64,000 bases of DNA, from the NCBI GenBank assembly GCA_030604135.1, contig JAUVWL010000015.1, forward strand, positions 40,536-104,535, written 5' to 3'. The notes beneath the pieces are model-generated. The model was not told where the DNA came from. It did no database searches and saw only the letters and a list, made by a program, of their open reading frames with translations. The DNA is from Burkholderiales bacterium (lineage in GTDB: Bacteria; Pseudomonadota; Gammaproteobacteria; Burkholderiales; Burkholderiaceae_C). Below, one piece after another: positions 34,104 through 42,086 of this stretch; the stretch's first letter is position 1, and each line of letters begins with the position of its first letter. A program made the position numbers and the translations under genes.

Positions 34104-35147
34104 ATGGACATCACCCAACTGCTCGCTTTCAGCGTCAAGAACAAGGCCTCCGACCTTCACCTCTCCGCCGGGCTGCCACCCATGATACGGGTGCATGGGG
34201 ACGTGCGCCGCATCAACGTCGAGCCTCTGGATCACAAGACGGTCCATGCCATGGTGTACGACATCATGAACGACGCCCAGCGCAAGCACTACGAAGAGTT
34301 CATGGAGGTGGACTTCTCCTTCGAAATCGAAGGGCTGTCGCGGTTCCGGGTCAACGCCTTCAACCAGAACCGTGGTGCAGGGGCGGTGTTCCGTACCATT
34401 CCGAGCAAGATCCTGACGCTGGAACAACTCAACGCGCCCAAGATCTTCGGCGACCTCGCCCTTCGACCACGCGGACTGGTGCTGGTGACCGGTCCGACCG
34501 GTTCGGGCAAGTCGACCACCCTGGCCGGCATGGTCAACCACCTCAACGAGTCCGAGTACGGCCATATCCTGACCGTGGAAGACCCGGTGGAGTTTGTGCA
34601 CGAATCCAAGAAGTGCCTGGTCAACCAGCGGGAGGTCGGTCCGCACACGCTCAGTTTTGCCAACGCACTGCGCTCGGCGCTGCGGGAAGACCCGGACGCC
34701 ATTCTGGTGGGCGAGATGCGCGACCTGGAGACCATCCGGCTGGCCATGACAGCCGCCGAAACCGGCCACCTGGTGTTTGGAACGCTGCACACCTCCAGCG
34801 CGGCCAAGACCATCGACCGGATCATCGACGTGTTCCCGGCCGAGGAGAAGGACATGGTGCGTGCCATGCTGTCCGAATCGCTGGTCGCGGTGATCTCGCA
34901 GACCCTGTGCAAGCTCAAGGACGGCAGCGGCCGGGTGGCTGCGCACGAAATCATGATCGGCACCAGCGCCATCCGGAACCTGATACGGGAGGCCAAGGTG
35001 GCGCAGATGTATTCGGCCATCCAGACCGGCAACAGTGTGGGCATGCAGACCCTGGACCAGAACCTGTCCGAGCTGGTCAAACGCAATGTCATCAGTGCGG
35101 CCGAAGCGCGCAGCAAGGCCAAGATTCCCGAGAATTTCCCCGGGTAG
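34104..35147 (+). CDS. pilT: Type IV pilus retraction ATPase PilT
   Basis: A 347-residue hexameric ATPase that powers pilus retraction and twitching. The N-terminal PAS-like part starts MDITQLLAFSVKNKASDLHL. Walker A is VTGPTGSGKSTTLAGM, the Asp box is ILTVEDPVEFVH, Walker B is DAILVGEMRDLETIRLAMT, and the His box is GHLVFGTLHTSSAAKT; the AIRNLIREAKVAQ motif near the C-terminus matches the PilT AIRNLIRE signature. Length is normal. It is followed by pilU after a palindromic repeat. Confidence 0.95.
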   Translation: MDITQLLAFSVKNKASDLHLSAGLPPMIRVHGDVRRINVEPLDHKTVHAMVYDIMNDAQRKHYEEFMEVDFSFEIEGLSRFRVNAFNQNRGAGAVFRTIPSKILTLEQLNAPKIFGDLALRPRGLVLVTGPTGSGKSTTLAGMVNHLNESEYGHILTVEDPVEFVHESKKCLVNQREVGPHTLSFANALRSALREDPDAILVGEMRDLETIRLAMTAAETGHLVFGTLHTSSAAKTIDRIIDVFPAEEKDMVRAMLSESLVAVISQTLCKLKDGSGRVAAHEIMIGTSAIRNLIREAKVAQMYSAIQTGNSVGMQTLDQNLSELVKRNVISAAEARSKAKIPENFPG

Positions 35148-35179
35148 CATGTCTCACCCCCGTCGCTTGCCCACTGCGT

Positions 35180-35245
35180 GTGGCCGCATCCCCCCTCAAG
35201 GGGGCAACGCGAGTGGCCCGGCAAAGCCGGTTCCACCGCGTTCTT
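35180..35245 (+). repeat. Palindromic intergenic repeat, copy B
   Basis: Lies between pilT and pilU. Its reverse strand carries GCGGTGGAACCGGCTTTGCC and on to GGGCCACTCGC, matching copy A, then a CCCCC...GGGGG stem with the loop TTGA. It may form an RNA structure in the pilT-pilU transcript. Confidence 0.75.
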
Positions 35246-35265
35246 GAACAGACAAGGAAGAATGC

Positions 35266-36402
35266 ATGGAACGCGATCAGGCATCGAAATTCATCAACGA
35301 CCTGCTCAAGCTGATGCTCAGCCGCAGTGGCAGCGACCTGTTCATCACGGCGGATTTCCCTCCCGCGATCAAGGTCGACGGGCGCGTCGTCAAGGTCTCG
35401 CCACAGCCCCTGAACGCGACCCACACACTGGCGCTGGCGCGGGCCATCATGAACGACAAGCAGGCGGCCGACTTCGAACGCACCAAAGAGTGCAACTTCG
35501 CGATTGCGCCACCCAACATCGGGCGATTCCGGGTCAGCGCCTTTGTGCAGCAGGGCAAGATCGGCATGGTGCTGCGCACGATCCCGGCCACCCTGCCCAC
35601 CATCGACTCCCTGGGCCTGCCCCAGGTGATGAAGGATGTGGCCCTGTCCAAGCGGGGCCTGTGCATTCTGGTGGGCGCCACCGGTTCGGGCAAATCGACT
35701 TCGCTGGCGGCCATGGTCGACTGGCGCAACGAGAACACCTACGGTCACATCATCACGGTCGAGGACCCGATCGAGTTCGTGCACCCGCACAAGAACTGCG
35801 TCGTCACACAACGCGAGATCGGGCTGGACACCGACGACTGGGGAGTGGCGCTGAAAAACACGCTGCGCCAGGCGCCCGATGTCATCCTGATGGGCGAGAT
35901 CCGCGACCGGGAAACCATGGAGTACGCCATCCAGTTCTCCGAAACGGGTCACCTGTGTCTGGCGACCCTGCACGCCAACAGCGCCAACCAGGCCCTGGAC
36001 CGGATCATCAACTTCTTCCCGGAAGAGCGCCGGCCCCAGCTGTTGATGGACTTGTCGCTGAACCTGCGGGCGCTGATTTCTCAGCGGCTGGTGCCGCGCC
36101 AGGACAACAAGGGCCGGCACGCGGCCGTCGAGGTGATGCTCAATTCACCTCTGATCTCCGACCTCATCTTCAAGGGCGAGGTGGCCGAGATCAAGGAGAT
36201 CATGAAAAAGAGCACCAACATCGGCATGCAGACCTTTGACCAGTCGCTGTTCAACGCCTTCGAGGCGAACCTCATCACCCTCGAGGACGCCTTGCGCAAC
36301 GCCGATTCGCTCAACGACCTGCGCCTGCAGATCAAGCTCAACAGCCAGCGCGCACGCACCCAGGATCTGGCGGCGGGCACCGAGCACCTCACGATCGTTT
36401 GA
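35266..36402 (+). CDS. pilU: PilT-paralogue ATPase PilU
   Basis: A 378-residue ATPase that assists PilT in forceful retraction. Walker A is VGATGSGKSTSLAAM, Walker B DVILMGEIRDRETMEYAIQF, and the His box GHLCLATLHANSANQA; the C-terminus is longer than PilT and ends in a polar tail, as in PilU. The start MERDQASKFINDLLKLMLSR has GACAAGGAAG upstream. It is separated from pilT by 118 bases that contain a palindromic repeat. Confidence 0.93.
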   Translation: MERDQASKFINDLLKLMLSRSGSDLFITADFPPAIKVDGRVVKVSPQPLNATHTLALARAIMNDKQAADFERTKECNFAIAPPNIGRFRVSAFVQQGKIGMVLRTIPATLPTIDSLGLPQVMKDVALSKRGLCILVGATGSGKSTSLAAMVDWRNENTYGHIITVEDPIEFVHPHKNCVVTQREIGLDTDDWGVALKNTLRQAPDVILMGEIRDRETMEYAIQFSETGHLCLATLHANSANQALDRIINFFPEERRPQLLMDLSLNLRALISQRLVPRQDNKGRHAAVEVMLNSPLISDLIFKGEVAEIKEIMKKSTNIGMQTFDQSLFNAFEANLITLEDALRNADSLNDLRLQIKLNSQRARTQDLAAGTEHLTIV

Positions 36403-36428
36403 CCACCCCCGCGCTGGACTTTGCCCAC

Positions 36429-36511
36429 CCCCGCGCCGCGCCTGCGGCGCGTCACCCCCTCAAGGGGGCAATGCCTGCGGCCTGGCCAAGCCAGTTGCGC
36501 GGCATTTCTTG
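36429..36511 (+). repeat. Palindromic intergenic repeat, copy C
   Basis: Lies between pilU and the dehydrogenase gene. It has GCGCCGCGCCTGCGGCGC, then CCCCCTCAAGGGGG, then CTGGCCAAGCCAG. The last stem differs from copies A and B by a paired change, so the hairpin is kept while the sequence changes. Confidence 0.7.
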
Positions 36512-36545
36512 ACCGACTTCCCATATTCCCTGCAGGAACTCTCCC

Positions 36546-37448
36546 ATGAGCAGTATTGCCGCCAAATCCTACGAATCCGTTGCGCCGAAGACGGTTGCGT
36601 TTCTCGGTCTGGGCGTGATGGGTTACCCCATGGCTGGGCATCTGGCCATGGCCGGGCATTCGGTGACGGTCTACAACCGGTCGCCGGCCAAGGTGCAGGC
36701 CTGGGTGACCGAGTTCGGGGGTGCGGCCAAGTCCTCACCGCGCGAGGCGGCTGCCGGGGCCGATGTGGTGTTCTGCTGCGTCGGCAACGACGACGACCTG
36801 CGATCGGTCACGCTGGGTGCGGACGGAGCCTTTGCCGGCATGAAGGAAGGCGCGGTGTTCGTCGACCACACCACCGCCTCGGCCGATGTGGCGCGCGAAC
36901 TGTATGCGGCCGCGAAGACCCTCGGCCTGGCCTTTGTCGATGCACCAGTCTCGGGTGGACAGGCCGGCGCCCAGAACGGCGCCCTGACCGTGATGTGTGG
37001 CGGCGACCCGGCTGCCTTCGAATCGACCCGCCCGGTGGCCATGGCGTTCTCGCGTGCGTTCACGCTGATGGGCGAAAGCGGCGCCGGCCAACTGACCAAG
37101 ATGGTCAACCAGATCTGCATCGCCGGGCTGGTTCAGGGGCTGGCCGAGGCGATCGCTTTCGGTCAGAAAGCCGGTCTGGACATGCCTCAGGTGCTGGATG
37201 TGATCGGCAAGGGCGCCGCCCAGAGCTGGCAACTGGACAACCGGGGCAAGACCATGGTGGAAGACCGTTTCGACTTCGGTTTTGCCGTCGACTGGATGCG
37301 CAAGGACCTGGGGTTGGTGCTGGAAGAAGCGCGGCGCAATGGCGCGCGCCTGCCAGTCACGGCACTGGTCGACCAGTTCTACGCCGACCTGCAGGCCATG
37401 GGCGCCAACCGGCAGGACACGTCCAGTCTCATCCGCCGTCTGCGTTGA
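36546..37448 (+). CDS. NAD(P)-dependent 3-hydroxyisobutyrate dehydrogenase-family oxidoreductase
   Basis: A 300-residue beta-hydroxyacid dehydrogenase. The Rossmann motif is VAFLGLGVMGYPMAGHLAMA (about 18-37), the substrate motif is FVDAPVSGGQAGAQNGALT, and the catalytic Lys lies in GQLTKMVNQICIAG. Members reduce tartronate semialdehyde, succinic semialdehyde or hydroxyisobutyrate; the specificity is not readable. The ATG is 16 bases or so after CTGCAGGAACTC, a usable ribosome site. No pathway partners lie beside it. Confidence 0.85.
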   Translation: MSSIAAKSYESVAPKTVAFLGLGVMGYPMAGHLAMAGHSVTVYNRSPAKVQAWVTEFGGAAKSSPREAAAGADVVFCCVGNDDDLRSVTLGADGAFAGMKEGAVFVDHTTASADVARELYAAAKTLGLAFVDAPVSGGQAGAQNGALTVMCGGDPAAFESTRPVAMAFSRAFTLMGESGAGQLTKMVNQICIAGLVQGLAEAIAFGQKAGLDMPQVLDVIGKGAAQSWQLDNRGKTMVEDRFDFGFAVDWMRKDLGLVLEEARRNGARLPVTALVDQFYADLQAMGANRQDTSSLIRRLR

Positions 37449-37487
37449 CCGCAGGCCCGGGCCAGCATCACTGGCCCAAAGAGCGCA

Positions 37488-38141
37488 TCACTTGGTGGTG
37501 TTGTTCTCTGCCGGGGGAAATTGCAGCCGCCCCAGCTCTTCTTCCGAGATGATCTCCATGATCCGCACCACGCGCTGAACGCCGGGTGTGGTCCGGGCAA
37601 TCTGCGTGGCCTGATCGGCCTCCCGTTGCGTGACCCGCCCCATGAGGTAGACGATGTTGCGCTCGGTCACGACTCTGAAGGCATTGACCGGCAGGTCCTT
37701 GGTGTCAATGATGCTGGCCCTGATGCGCCCCGTGATCACGGTATCGGCCGCACGCTCGCGCAAGGAAGGACTGTTGACGATCGCCAGCTCGTTGATGACC
37801 TCGGTCACATTGTCAACACGACCCACAATCTCGGCCACCAGCGCCTTGTCGCGCTCGTTGCCCACCTCTCCGGTGAGCAGTGCTCGCCGGTTGTAGCTGG
37901 TCACGTTGACCCGCACGCGCGAGCCCACCTCGTCTCGCAAGCGGCTGGCCGCCCGCAGCTCGATGCCCTGGTCTTCAACCTGGGCTCCGGTGGTTCGACG
38001 ATCGGTGATGACCACCGCACTGGTGACCGCCGCCCCACCCACCAGCAGGGGGGCACAGCCGGACAGCACCACCCCCAGGGCGAGCGTGGTCAGGCCCAGT
38101 CCGAGCCGGCGGCGGCCGGAGTTCATGCACAAAGCGGTCAT
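37488..38141 (-). CDS. dolP: BON-domain outer-membrane lipoprotein (DolP/YraP)
   Basis: A 217-residue lipoprotein. The signal ends in LALGVVLSGC (Cys at about 29), then two BON domains follow: LRDEVGSRVRVNVTSYNRRA with ALLTGEVGNERDKALVAEIV, and VITGRIRASIIDTKDL with VYLMGRVTQREADQATQIAR. E. coli DolP keeps the outer membrane tight and activates amidases. Its ATG overlaps the diaA-like stop by four bases, so they are coupled. The yraN, diaA and dolP cluster matches E. coli yraN-diaA-dolP. Confidence 0.88.
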   Translation of the reverse strand: MTALCMNSGRRRLGLGLTTLALGVVLSGCAPLLVGGAAVTSAVVITDRRTTGAQVEDQGIELRAASRLRDEVGSRVRVNVTSYNRRALLTGEVGNERDKALVAEIVGRVDNVTEVINELAIVNSPSLRERAADTVITGRIRASIIDTKDLPVNAFRVVTERNIVYLMGRVTQREADQATQIARTTPGVQRVVRIMEIISEEELGRLQFPPAENNTTK

Positions 38142-38758
38142 GTGGCTATCTCCTGTTCAGGTTTGAAGGTATCGGGCAGACCCAGCAACTGGGCATCCAC
38201 ACCGTCGCAGATGCAGTGCAGGACAAGGTGGTGCACTTCGAGCACGCGCGCCGGCACGTCGTGGGGAACACAGATCTGCACATCGGTATCGCGCAGCATC
38301 TGCAGCAGCTTGCCGCCGCGGCCCCCCATCAGGGCCACGACCGTCATCTCGCGTTCATGGGCCGCTTCAACGGCGGCCAGCACATTGGCCGAGTTGCCGG
38401 AAGTCGACAGGGCCAGCAACACGTCACCGGCCTGACCCAGGGCGCGCACCTGGCGCGAGAACACGAGGCGGTGGTCGAAATCGGTGGCGATGCCGGTGAG
38501 CACCGCGGCATCGGTCGACAGGCACAGCGCTGCCAGCTCGGGGCGCTCGCGTTCGTAGCGCCCGACAAAGCTGGCAGCGAAATGCTGCGCGGCCGAGGCC
38601 GAGGCACCATTGCCGCAGGTCAGGACCTTGCAGCCCCCCGTGACACTGGCCAGCACCGCCTGGGTGGCCGCCTCGACCTGGGGAGCCAGCGACTGGGCGC
38701 ACTGGTACTTCAGGTCGGCGCTGTCGATGAATTGTTGTTGTATGCGTTGCAGAAGCAT
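38138..38758 (-). CDS. SIS-domain phosphoheptose isomerase / DiaA family
   Basis: A 206-residue SIS-domain protein. The N-terminal helices (LLQRIQQQFIDSADLKYQCA) lead to KVLTCGNGASASAAQHFAAS, LCLSTDAAVLTGIATDFDH and VLLALSTSGNSANVLAAVEA. The family contains GmhA, which makes sedoheptulose 7-phosphate isomer for LPS heptose, and DiaA, which binds DnaA. The link to dolP and yraN makes DiaA the more likely role. A TATGAT hexamer is six bases before the ATG. Confidence 0.85.
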   Translation of the reverse strand: MLLQRIQQQFIDSADLKYQCAQSLAPQVEAATQAVLASVTGGCKVLTCGNGASASAAQHFAASFVGRYERERPELAALCLSTDAAVLTGIATDFDHRLVFSRQVRALGQAGDVLLALSTSGNSANVLAAVEAAHEREMTVVALMGGRGGKLLQMLRDTDVQICVPHDVPARVLEVHHLVLHCICDGVDAQLLGLPDTFKPEQEIAT

Positions 38759-38764
38759 GAAAGG

Positions 38765-38770
38765 ATCATA
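38765..38770 (-). promoter_or_regulatory. -10-like TATGAT before the DiaA-family gene ATG
   Basis: On the minus strand TATGAT is followed by CCTTTC and the ATG at 38758. Exactly six bases, no separate ribosome site. Inferred leaderless promoter. Confidence 0.42.
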
Positions 38771-38836
38771 TCGGGACAGAACCGGCCGGCACGGACCTGA
38801 CGGCGCATGGGCCTATTGGACACCTGCTTGGCGGTA

Positions 38837-39295
38837 TCAAAAGGTAGCGGTTGCATCAAATGCCGCCTTCAGCCACAGGATGTCGACCGGAGACCGGCCA
38901 CCCCACCCGGAAGGTTTGGCAGGTTCGAGCCCGCCTTGCACCAGCACCACATCGAAGCGGCATGGAGGCTCTGACCGGATGGCGTGCAAAAAGTGCCGTG
39001 CCGCAAACACGATCCGCCGCTGCTTCTGGGCCGTGATGCTGCCACCAGCGCCACCTTTGGCCTGGCTGGCGCGCTGTCGCACCTCGACGAACACCAGGGT
39101 GCCGTCGGGCTCGCGCATAATCAGATCGATCTCGCCACCTCCGCGCCCGGGCGTGCGGAAATTGCGCCTCACCAGCACCAGGCCGTGACGCTGCAGGTGC
39201 TCCAGCGCCAGCTGCTCTGCCCGGTCACCGATGTCCTTGGTTCGAACAGCGCCCGCGCCCACAGGTGCCGTCTTTCCATTAGCGAAAAACCACAT
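38837..39295 (-). CDS. yraN: YraN family protein (UPF0102)
   Basis: A 152-residue predicted endonuclease-fold protein. It has DRAEQLALEHLQRHGLVLVR, the GGGEIDLIMREPDGTLVFVE nuclease-like block with acidic residues (E-x-D then E-V-K-like EVRQR), and a C-terminal FDVVLVQ. The family has a PD-(D/E)xK-type core; biochemical role is not established. It is next to diaA and dolP. The ATG at 39295 shares its first base with the start of rsmI on the other strand. Confidence 0.85.
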   Translation of the reverse strand: MWFFANGKTAPVGAGAVRTKDIGDRAEQLALEHLQRHGLVLVRRNFRTPGRGGGEIDLIMREPDGTLVFVEVRQRASQAKGGAGGSITAQKQRRIVFAARHFLHAIRSEPPCRFDVVLVQGGLEPAKPSGWGGRSPVDILWLKAAFDATATF

Positions 39296-40215
39296 TGTCT
39301 TCTGCCCTCCCTACCCTGCTGAACGCCGCGCGTGAAGCGGCGGCGCACCAGCATTATCCGCAGGGTGCGCTCTACATGGTGGCGACCCCCATCGGCAACC
39401 TGGCCGATATCGGCCTGCGCGCTTTGCACGTGCTGGCGCTGGCCGACACCATCGCCTGCGAGGACACCCGCCGCACGGGCAGCCTGCTGCAGTCCTACGG
39501 ACTGCACAAGCCGCTGCTGGCGGTGCACGAGCACAACGAGGCCGAAGCTGCCGCCCACGTGGTGGAGCGCCTGCGTTCGGGACAGCGGGTCGCCTATGTC
39601 AGCGATGCCGGCACCCCTGGCTTGAGCGATCCGGGCGCGCGCCTGGTGGCCGCTGTGCGGGACGCCGGCCTGCGCAGTGTGCCTGTCCCCGGTGCCAGCA
39701 GCGTGACGGCCTTGCTCAGCGTGACCGGTTTCACCCCACAGGACGCCAGATCGCTGGGCAGGTTCGTGTTCGCCGGCTTTCTGGCCAGCAAAAGCGCTGA
39801 ACGTCAGCGCGAAATCGCCGCCATTGGCGCCGATCCGCGTGCCTGCGTGATCCTGGAATCACCGCACCGCATCGAGGCTCTCTCGGCCGACCTGGCCCGA
39901 CTGGGGGAGCGACCGCTGACGGTGGGACGGGAACTGACCAAACAGTTCGAAGAGGTGGCCCAGATGCCTGCCCAGGGCTTTTCGGCCTGGCTGCAAGCCC
40001 AGCCACAGCGCCACAAGGGCGAGTTTGTGCTGGTGGTTCACGCGCAGGCCGAGCTGCCAGGCGATGAGGGCGTGGACGACGCCACCCGGCGCTTGCTGTC
40101 ATTGCTTCTACAGGAACTGCCCTTGAAATCGGCGGTGAAGCTCTGTGCCGAAATCACGGGCCAGTCGCGCAACGTGCTGTACGCCCTGGCGCTGAGCCTG
40201 AAGGAATCGGATTAA
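39295..40215 (+). CDS. rsmI: 16S rRNA C1402 2'-O-methyltransferase
   Basis: A 306-residue SAM-dependent methyltransferase that modifies C1402 in the decoding centre. The family motifs are ALYMVATPIGNLADIGLRAL, ACEDTRRTGSLLQ, YVSDAGTPGLSDPGARLV and VPVPGASSVTALLSVTGF, with a C-terminal helical domain. The start is a TTG at 39295, which gives 26 residues before the VATPIGNL motif, near the E. coli pattern; no ATG further upstream is in frame. The divergent yraN start codon shares the first base. Confidence 0.9.
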   Translation: MSSALPTLLNAAREAAAHQHYPQGALYMVATPIGNLADIGLRALHVLALADTIACEDTRRTGSLLQSYGLHKPLLAVHEHNEAEAAAHVVERLRSGQRVAYVSDAGTPGLSDPGARLVAAVRDAGLRSVPVPGASSVTALLSVTGFTPQDARSLGRFVFAGFLASKSAERQREIAAIGADPRACVILESPHRIEALSADLARLGERPLTVGRELTKQFEEVAQMPAQGFSAWLQAQPQRHKGEFVLVVHAQAELPGDEGVDDATRRLLSLLLQELPLKSAVKLCAEITGQSRNVLYALALSLKESD

Positions 40216-40219
40216 GCAC

Positions 40220-40549
40220 TCACTTCGCCTGCGGACCTGATGCCGTCACCCTGGGCAAGCCGTCATCAGGCACCTCGTGGGCCTGCACATCGACCACATC
40301 GACAGTTTCTGCGCGACCGGGCGCAGCCCAACCTGTGGGATCGAATCGGGTCGAAGCCTGACGAAAGCGCTGAAAGACCACCACCGGCGCCGGCTTGCGG
40401 CCGGTCAGCAGGGCCCACAAGGACAGCAGAGCCACCGCAATCAGTCCGGCGAGCATCAGACTGACCAGAAACACCAAGCCGGCCACCAGCAGCAGCAGCC
40501 TGAGCACGCCGCGCGCGAGGCGGCCGAACCAGTCGTTCACGGTATTCAT
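40220..40549 (-). CDS. Small membrane protein of unknown function
   Basis: 109 residues. An amphipathic start (MNTVNDWFGRLARGVLRLLL) runs into a hydrophobic stretch at about 16-50 long enough for one or two membrane helices, then a basic segment and a polar tail (ASTRFDPTGWAAPG). No known domain is recognisable. ACAGG lies close before the ATG at 40549. It converges on rsmI, four bases away. Confidence 0.6.
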   Translation of the reverse strand: MNTVNDWFGRLARGVLRLLLLVAGLVFLVSLMLAGLIAVALLSLWALLTGRKPAPVVVFQRFRQASTRFDPTGWAAPGRAETVDVVDVQAHEVPDDGLPRVTASGPQAK

Positions 40550-40702
40550 TCCTGTCAGAGCCCTTGCAGGGCCATGGAGTTCCGGCACGTGCCACTGTGG
40601 ACAAGGCCTCTCGTGCACGACAATGCCACACACGCCATCTTCATGTGGAGCCATTGTCCGGGGTTTCAAGTCTTTTGTCAGGCCACCGCGCTGGAGAACA
40701 CG

Positions 40703-41347
40703 ATGCCGATCCGCCACCCTGCGATCACACTGGCCTTGTCCGGGATGCTGTGCCTTCTGACGGGCACGGCCGGGGCACTGGACTTCAGCGACCTGGCCAT
40801 GGAAGGCGAACTGAAATTCTTCAGCGAACGACCGGACCCGCAGGGGTACCGATACGAATCGAGGGCTCGCATCAACCGCGATAGCCTCAACAGTGGTCTG
40901 GTGGAGCTGTCGACCTGTCACCGGGTGCTGGACCCGAATGCCCGCGTCGTGATCGCCTTCAATCCCCAGCGGGTGCGCCACATCAGCATCATGTCAACCG
41001 AGGGCATCGGTGAAGCACGGGTGGTGGATCACCGAGTGGAGCTTTCAGGGGTGCAGCGCGGCGGCAGCATCTGTATCGACCTGGTCTCGCAGGCCCTGGA
41101 GCGCACCGGCGAAGGCCGCTGGCGACTGCACGCCGGCCCGCTGATGCGGCGCTATCTGGATGGTTACCTGCCAATGCAGGCCTCCCTGTCCATCCAGTGG
41201 CCCGAAGGCATGCTGAACCTGCTCGACACCTCACCCGGGCCCCAGCCAGGCGTGCAGGTGGCCAGCTCTTCCTCGGGTGCCCGTCTGGATCTGGTGTTTG
41301 CCGGGCGAATGAACGCGGCCCTGGAGTTGGTGTCCGGCGCCCGCTGA
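40703..41347 (+). CDS. Exported protein of unknown function
   Basis: 214 residues with a Sec signal (ITLALSGMLCLLTGTAGALD, cleavage near Ala25). The mature part is beta-rich, with two Cys at about 73 and 118 (ELSTCHRVLDP and GGSICIDLVSQ) that may pair. It has LKFFSERPDPQGYRYESRAR and DLVFAGRMNAALELVSGAR at its end. CTGGAGAACACG precedes the ATG. I do not recognise the family. Confidence 0.6.
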   Translation: MPIRHPAITLALSGMLCLLTGTAGALDFSDLAMEGELKFFSERPDPQGYRYESRARINRDSLNSGLVELSTCHRVLDPNARVVIAFNPQRVRHISIMSTEGIGEARVVDHRVELSGVQRGGSICIDLVSQALERTGEGRWRLHAGPLMRRYLDGYLPMQASLSIQWPEGMLNLLDTSPGPQPGVQVASSSSGARLDLVFAGRMNAALELVSGAR

Positions 41348-41422
41348 CGCCCATCGACCCTGCGGATGTCGCAGGGCGCTGCTATGCTGCGCGCTGCGCG
41401 TCCATGCCCCAGTCGCCCCCTC

Positions 41423-42061
41423 ATGAAACTCCTCTACCAGTACTTTTTCCGCGGCCTGCTCACCTTCCTGCCTCTGGGGCTGACGGTCTACGTGCTCTAC
41501 CTGTTCATCATCTGGACAGAGAGCACGGCCATGAGCATGATTCGGCCCTTCATCGGCGATTTCTACCTGCCGGGCCTGGGCATCGTGCTGGGAGTGGGTC
41601 TGATTCTGCTGCTCGGGTTTCTGGTCTCCCAGCCGTTCAGCACCCGCCTGGTGGGCTGGCTGGAACTGCCCTTCACCAACCTGCCGGTGGTCAAGAGCAT
41701 CTACTCCTCGCTGAAGAACTTTGCCGACTATTTCTCGCCCCACGAGAAAGACAGCCAGCAGGTGGTGCTGCTGCGCATGCCGGGACAGGAGCTGAACATG
41801 GTGGGCCTGGTGACGCGCCAGAACATGCGGGGATTGCCCCAGCCCATGGGGCAGTTGGACACGGTGGCGGTCTACCTGCCGATGGGCTACATGATCGGCG
41901 GCTACACGGTGTTCGTTCCCCGCGACTGGGTCACGCCGATCGATCTGTCGGTCGAGGCCGCCATGCGCTCGACGCTGATCGCGTGGATGGCATCCAATCG
42001 GGCCGAGGAAGGCCGGACGCCCAAACCCTCGGCCCAGGACAACAGCCCTACACAAGACTGA
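41423..42061 (+). CDS. DUF502 membrane protein
   Basis: 212 residues. Two transmembrane segments (about 9-35 and 52-78) are followed by FSTRLVGWLELPFTNLPVVK and SIYSSLKNFADYFSPHEKDS, the DUF502 hallmark, and YLPMGYMIGGYTVFVPRDWV. It is an inner-membrane protein of unknown function. A TATGCT lies 36 bases upstream of the ATG at 41423. The Pat-like gene follows within 26 bases. Confidence 0.85.
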   Translation: MKLLYQYFFRGLLTFLPLGLTVYVLYLFIIWTESTAMSMIRPFIGDFYLPGLGIVLGVGLILLLGFLVSQPFSTRLVGWLELPFTNLPVVKSIYSSLKNFADYFSPHEKDSQQVVLLRMPGQELNMVGLVTRQNMRGLPQPMGQLDTVAVYLPMGYMIGGYTVFVPRDWVTPIDLSVEAAMRSTLIAWMASNRAEEGRTPKPSAQDNSPTQD

Positions 42062-42074
42062 CACCGTGCCGGGG

Positions 42075-42080
42075 CACAAT
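42075..42080 (+). promoter_or_regulatory. -10-like CACAAT before the Pat-like gene ATG
   Basis: GGCACAAT then six bases (GGCCCC) and the ATG at 42087. No ribosome binding site lies in the gap. Inferred leaderless promoter. Confidence 0.4.
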
Positions 42081-42086
42081 GGCCCC

